Shown one piece after another: positions 62,559-64,000 of a DNA stretch of 64,000 nucleotides. The notes beneath the pieces were generated by a model. It searched no databases. It worked only from the letters and a program-made list of their open reading frames with translations, and was not told the DNA's origin. The first letter of the stretch is position 1; every line of letters starts with the position of its first letter. The stretch comes from Paenibacillus sp. BSR1-1 (lineage in GTDB: Bacteria; Bacillota; Bacilli; Bacillales; Cytobacillaceae), in assembly GCF_030403775.1 (NCBI RefSeq), contig NZ_JAQMWQ010000007.1, forward strand, positions 1 to 64,000, in the 5' to 3' direction. The translations under genes were made by a program, and so were the position numbers.

Positions 62559-64000
62559 AACGTTTGGACCACTAGGAAACCTGCCATTAATTGATAAAGA
62601 TGCCCCGACACAATCATTTTGTAAAATTGCGGAAGAACTTGGTCCGATTTATCGCTTCCAGGCTTTTAGTTTGTCCCTTCTTTTCGTTTCCGGCCATGAA
62701 TTAGTCGCAGAGCTTTGTGATGAATCCCGCTTTGACAAGAGCATTGCGGTTGCCTTGCATCATTTACGTGCGCTAGGCAGCGGCGGCCTTTTTACATCAC
62801 TGACCAAAGATCCTAACTGGAAAAAGGCTCATAATATCCTGCTTCCTGCTTTCAGTCAGCAGGCAATGAGAGGATATCACGCTATGATGGTCGATATCGC
62901 TCAGCAGCTTGTAGATAAATGGGCACGGTTAAACCCAAAAGATAGTATTGATATTCCCGATAATATGACGAGGCTCACTTTGGATACGATTGGTTTATGT
63001 GGTTTTAACTATCGCTTTAACAGCTTTTACCGGGAAGAGCATGATCCTTTTATCGTTAGCATGGTTAGGGCGTTGGATGAAGCAATGCATCGAAGCACAA
63101 GGCTTCCGATTCAACAAAAACTCAAGGTACTGACTAATCGGCAATTCGCCAAGGACATTGATGTTATGTCTGCCTTGGTAGATCAGTTAATTGCGGAACG
63201 AAAAACGGGTGGCGACCAAGGTGAAACCGATTTACTAGCACGAATGCTCTATGCAAAAGATCCTGAAACAGGTGATCATCTGGATGATGAAAACATTCGG
63301 AGTCAAATCATCACCTTTCTCATTGCCGGCCATGAAACAACTAGTGGTTTATTATCATTTGCCTTATTCCTTTTGTTAAAGAATCCAGATGTATTAAAAA
63401 CGGCCTATGAGGAGGTTGATCATGTTCTAACTGAGTCTGCTCCAAGCTATCAGCAGGTTCTTGAGTTAAAATACATTCGAATGATTTTACACGAGTCTTT
63501 GAGATTATATCCGACAGCTCCGCAATTCGCCTTATATGCAAAAGAAGATACGGTTATTGGCGGTAAATACAAAATAAATAAAGGTGAAAATATTGCCATA
63601 CTTTTGCCGCAGCTTCATCGGGATAAATCAGCCTGGGGAGATGATGTAGAAGAATTTCGTCCCGAGCGGTTTGCAGATCCCAGCAAAATTCCACCCCATG
63701 CCTATAAGCCCTTTGGAAATGGTCAGCGTGCTTGCATTGGGATGCAATTTGCCCTTCATGAGGCGACATTAGTATTAGGTATGATTTTACAGCATTTTGA
63801 GTTAATTGATGACACCAACTATCAATTAAAGGTGAAACAAACCTTAACATTAAAGCCTGATATGTTTAGACTGCGTGTTAAAGCACGGGATAAAAAGGTT
63901 AAAAGTCCTTTTGAAAGTCAACTGCCCAGTATATACGATCACCAAGTTCAACCTGTTACCATCAGCGGCGTTAACAATCGGACATTACACGTCCTTTACG
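62527..64000 (+). CDS. CYP102-type cytochrome P450 fused to reductase, partial at window end
   Basis: The first 491 codons are visible with no stop. P450 marks: I-helix '[10 protein letters not shown]' (about 266-275), 'HESLRLYP', and haem loop '[13 protein letters not shown]' with Cys 403 as ligand. Residues after about 470 enter the linker and the start of a flavodoxin domain ('NNRTLHVLY'), so the gene is the self-sufficient CYP102A (P450-BM3) type, about 1,050 residues when complete. These hydroxylate fatty acids near the omega end. ATG 62527 fits the family N-terminus ([16 protein letters not shown]). Confidence 0.95.
   Translation, partial: MEEYLPIPQPKTFGPLGNLPLIDKDAPTQSFCKIAEELGPIYRFQAFSLSLLFVSGHELVAELCDESRFDKSIAVALHHLRALGSGGLFTSLTKDPNWKKAHNILLPAFSQQAMRGYHAMMVDIAQQLVDKWARLNPKDSIDIPDNMTRLTLDTIGLCGFNYRFNSFYREEHDPFIVSMVRALDEAMHRSTRLPIQQKLKVLTNRQFAKDIDVMSALVDQLIAERKTGGDQGETDLLARMLYAKDPETGDHLDDENIRSQIITFLIAGHETTSGLLSFALFLLLKNPDVLKTAYEEVDHVLTESAPSYQQVLELKYIRMILHESLRLYPTAPQFALYAKEDTVIGGKYKINKGENIAILLPQLHRDKSAWGDDVEEFRPERFADPSKIPPHAYKPFGNGQRACIGMQFALHEATLVLGMILQHFELIDDTNYQLKVKQTLTLKPDMFRLRVKARDKKVKSPFESQLPSIYDHQVQPVTISGVNNRTLHVLY

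Overview
The window looks like the chromosome of a low-GC, spore-forming-type Bacillaceae (Bacillus, Neobacillus or a close relative; genus not fixed). The clues are AT-rich intergenic DNA, strong AGGAGG ribosome binding sites with frequent TTG/GTG starts, stem-loop terminators with T-tracts, a reductase-less nitric oxide synthase, a CYP102-type P450 with its TetR repressor, an SdpR/SdpI pair, a YwbE protein and a heterocycloanthracin/sonorensin-type peptide cluster. No rRNA, tRNA, CRISPR array, prophage or intact insertion sequence was seen.

Layout. 1-790: gene-free, with a long hairpin and a GC-rich palindromic segment. 0.8-5.6 kb: YggT protein, CynX-type and EamA transporters, a LysM amidase, and the SdpR/SdpI repressor-immunity pair. 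5.7-9.4 kb: a small catabolic-looking cluster (TIM-barrel sugar isomerase, MFS carrier, RidA deaminase) divergent from a YheO/DauR-type regulator. 9.6-16.9 kb: one long minus-strand operon for an ABC importer (lipoprotein, cytoplasmic phosphatase/phosphodiesterase, two permeases, ATPase), a DeoR-type repressor, a Cof phosphatase and a paired SMR exporter. 17-26 kb: transporters, an L,D-transpeptidase, an Lrp regulator, an isochorismatase-like hydrolase and a 52-residue membrane protein.

26-46 kb is a xylan utilisation island: a secreted GH10 xylanase, an xylo-oligosaccharide-type ABC importer with a YesM/YesN-like two-component system, cytoplasmic deacetylases (NodB type and an Axe2-like SGNH esterase), an aldose epimerase, an aldo/keto reductase, a MATE exporter, XylB, XylA, a Gfo/Idh/MocA oxidoreductase, the ROK repressor XylR and a GH43 glycosidase. 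A 19-bp motif shared by four promoter sites (xylA, the xylR/oxidoreductase divergent region twice, GH43) is the likely XylR operator. Polymer would be cut outside, oligomers imported, deacetylated and split inside, and xylose isomerised and phosphorylated.

46-53 kb holds housekeeping and stress genes, including a 5'-nucleotidase behind a PhoP-box-like repeat and a DoxX protein behind a Fur-box-like palindrome. 53-57.5 kb encodes a thiazole/oxazole-modified peptide system: a precursor with six tandem CSSCF(S/H) repeats and two modification proteins, with no dehydrogenase or exporter beside it. 57.8-64 kb holds an FAD oxidase with a half-size membrane protein, nitric oxide synthase, a TetR repressor and the start of a CYP102-type P450 that runs off the window.

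Three gene-free stretches carry tandem arrays with the same 52-bp period. Two of them share a conserved inverted-repeat framework although the sequence between the conserved blocks differs, which is the most unusual non-coding signal here.
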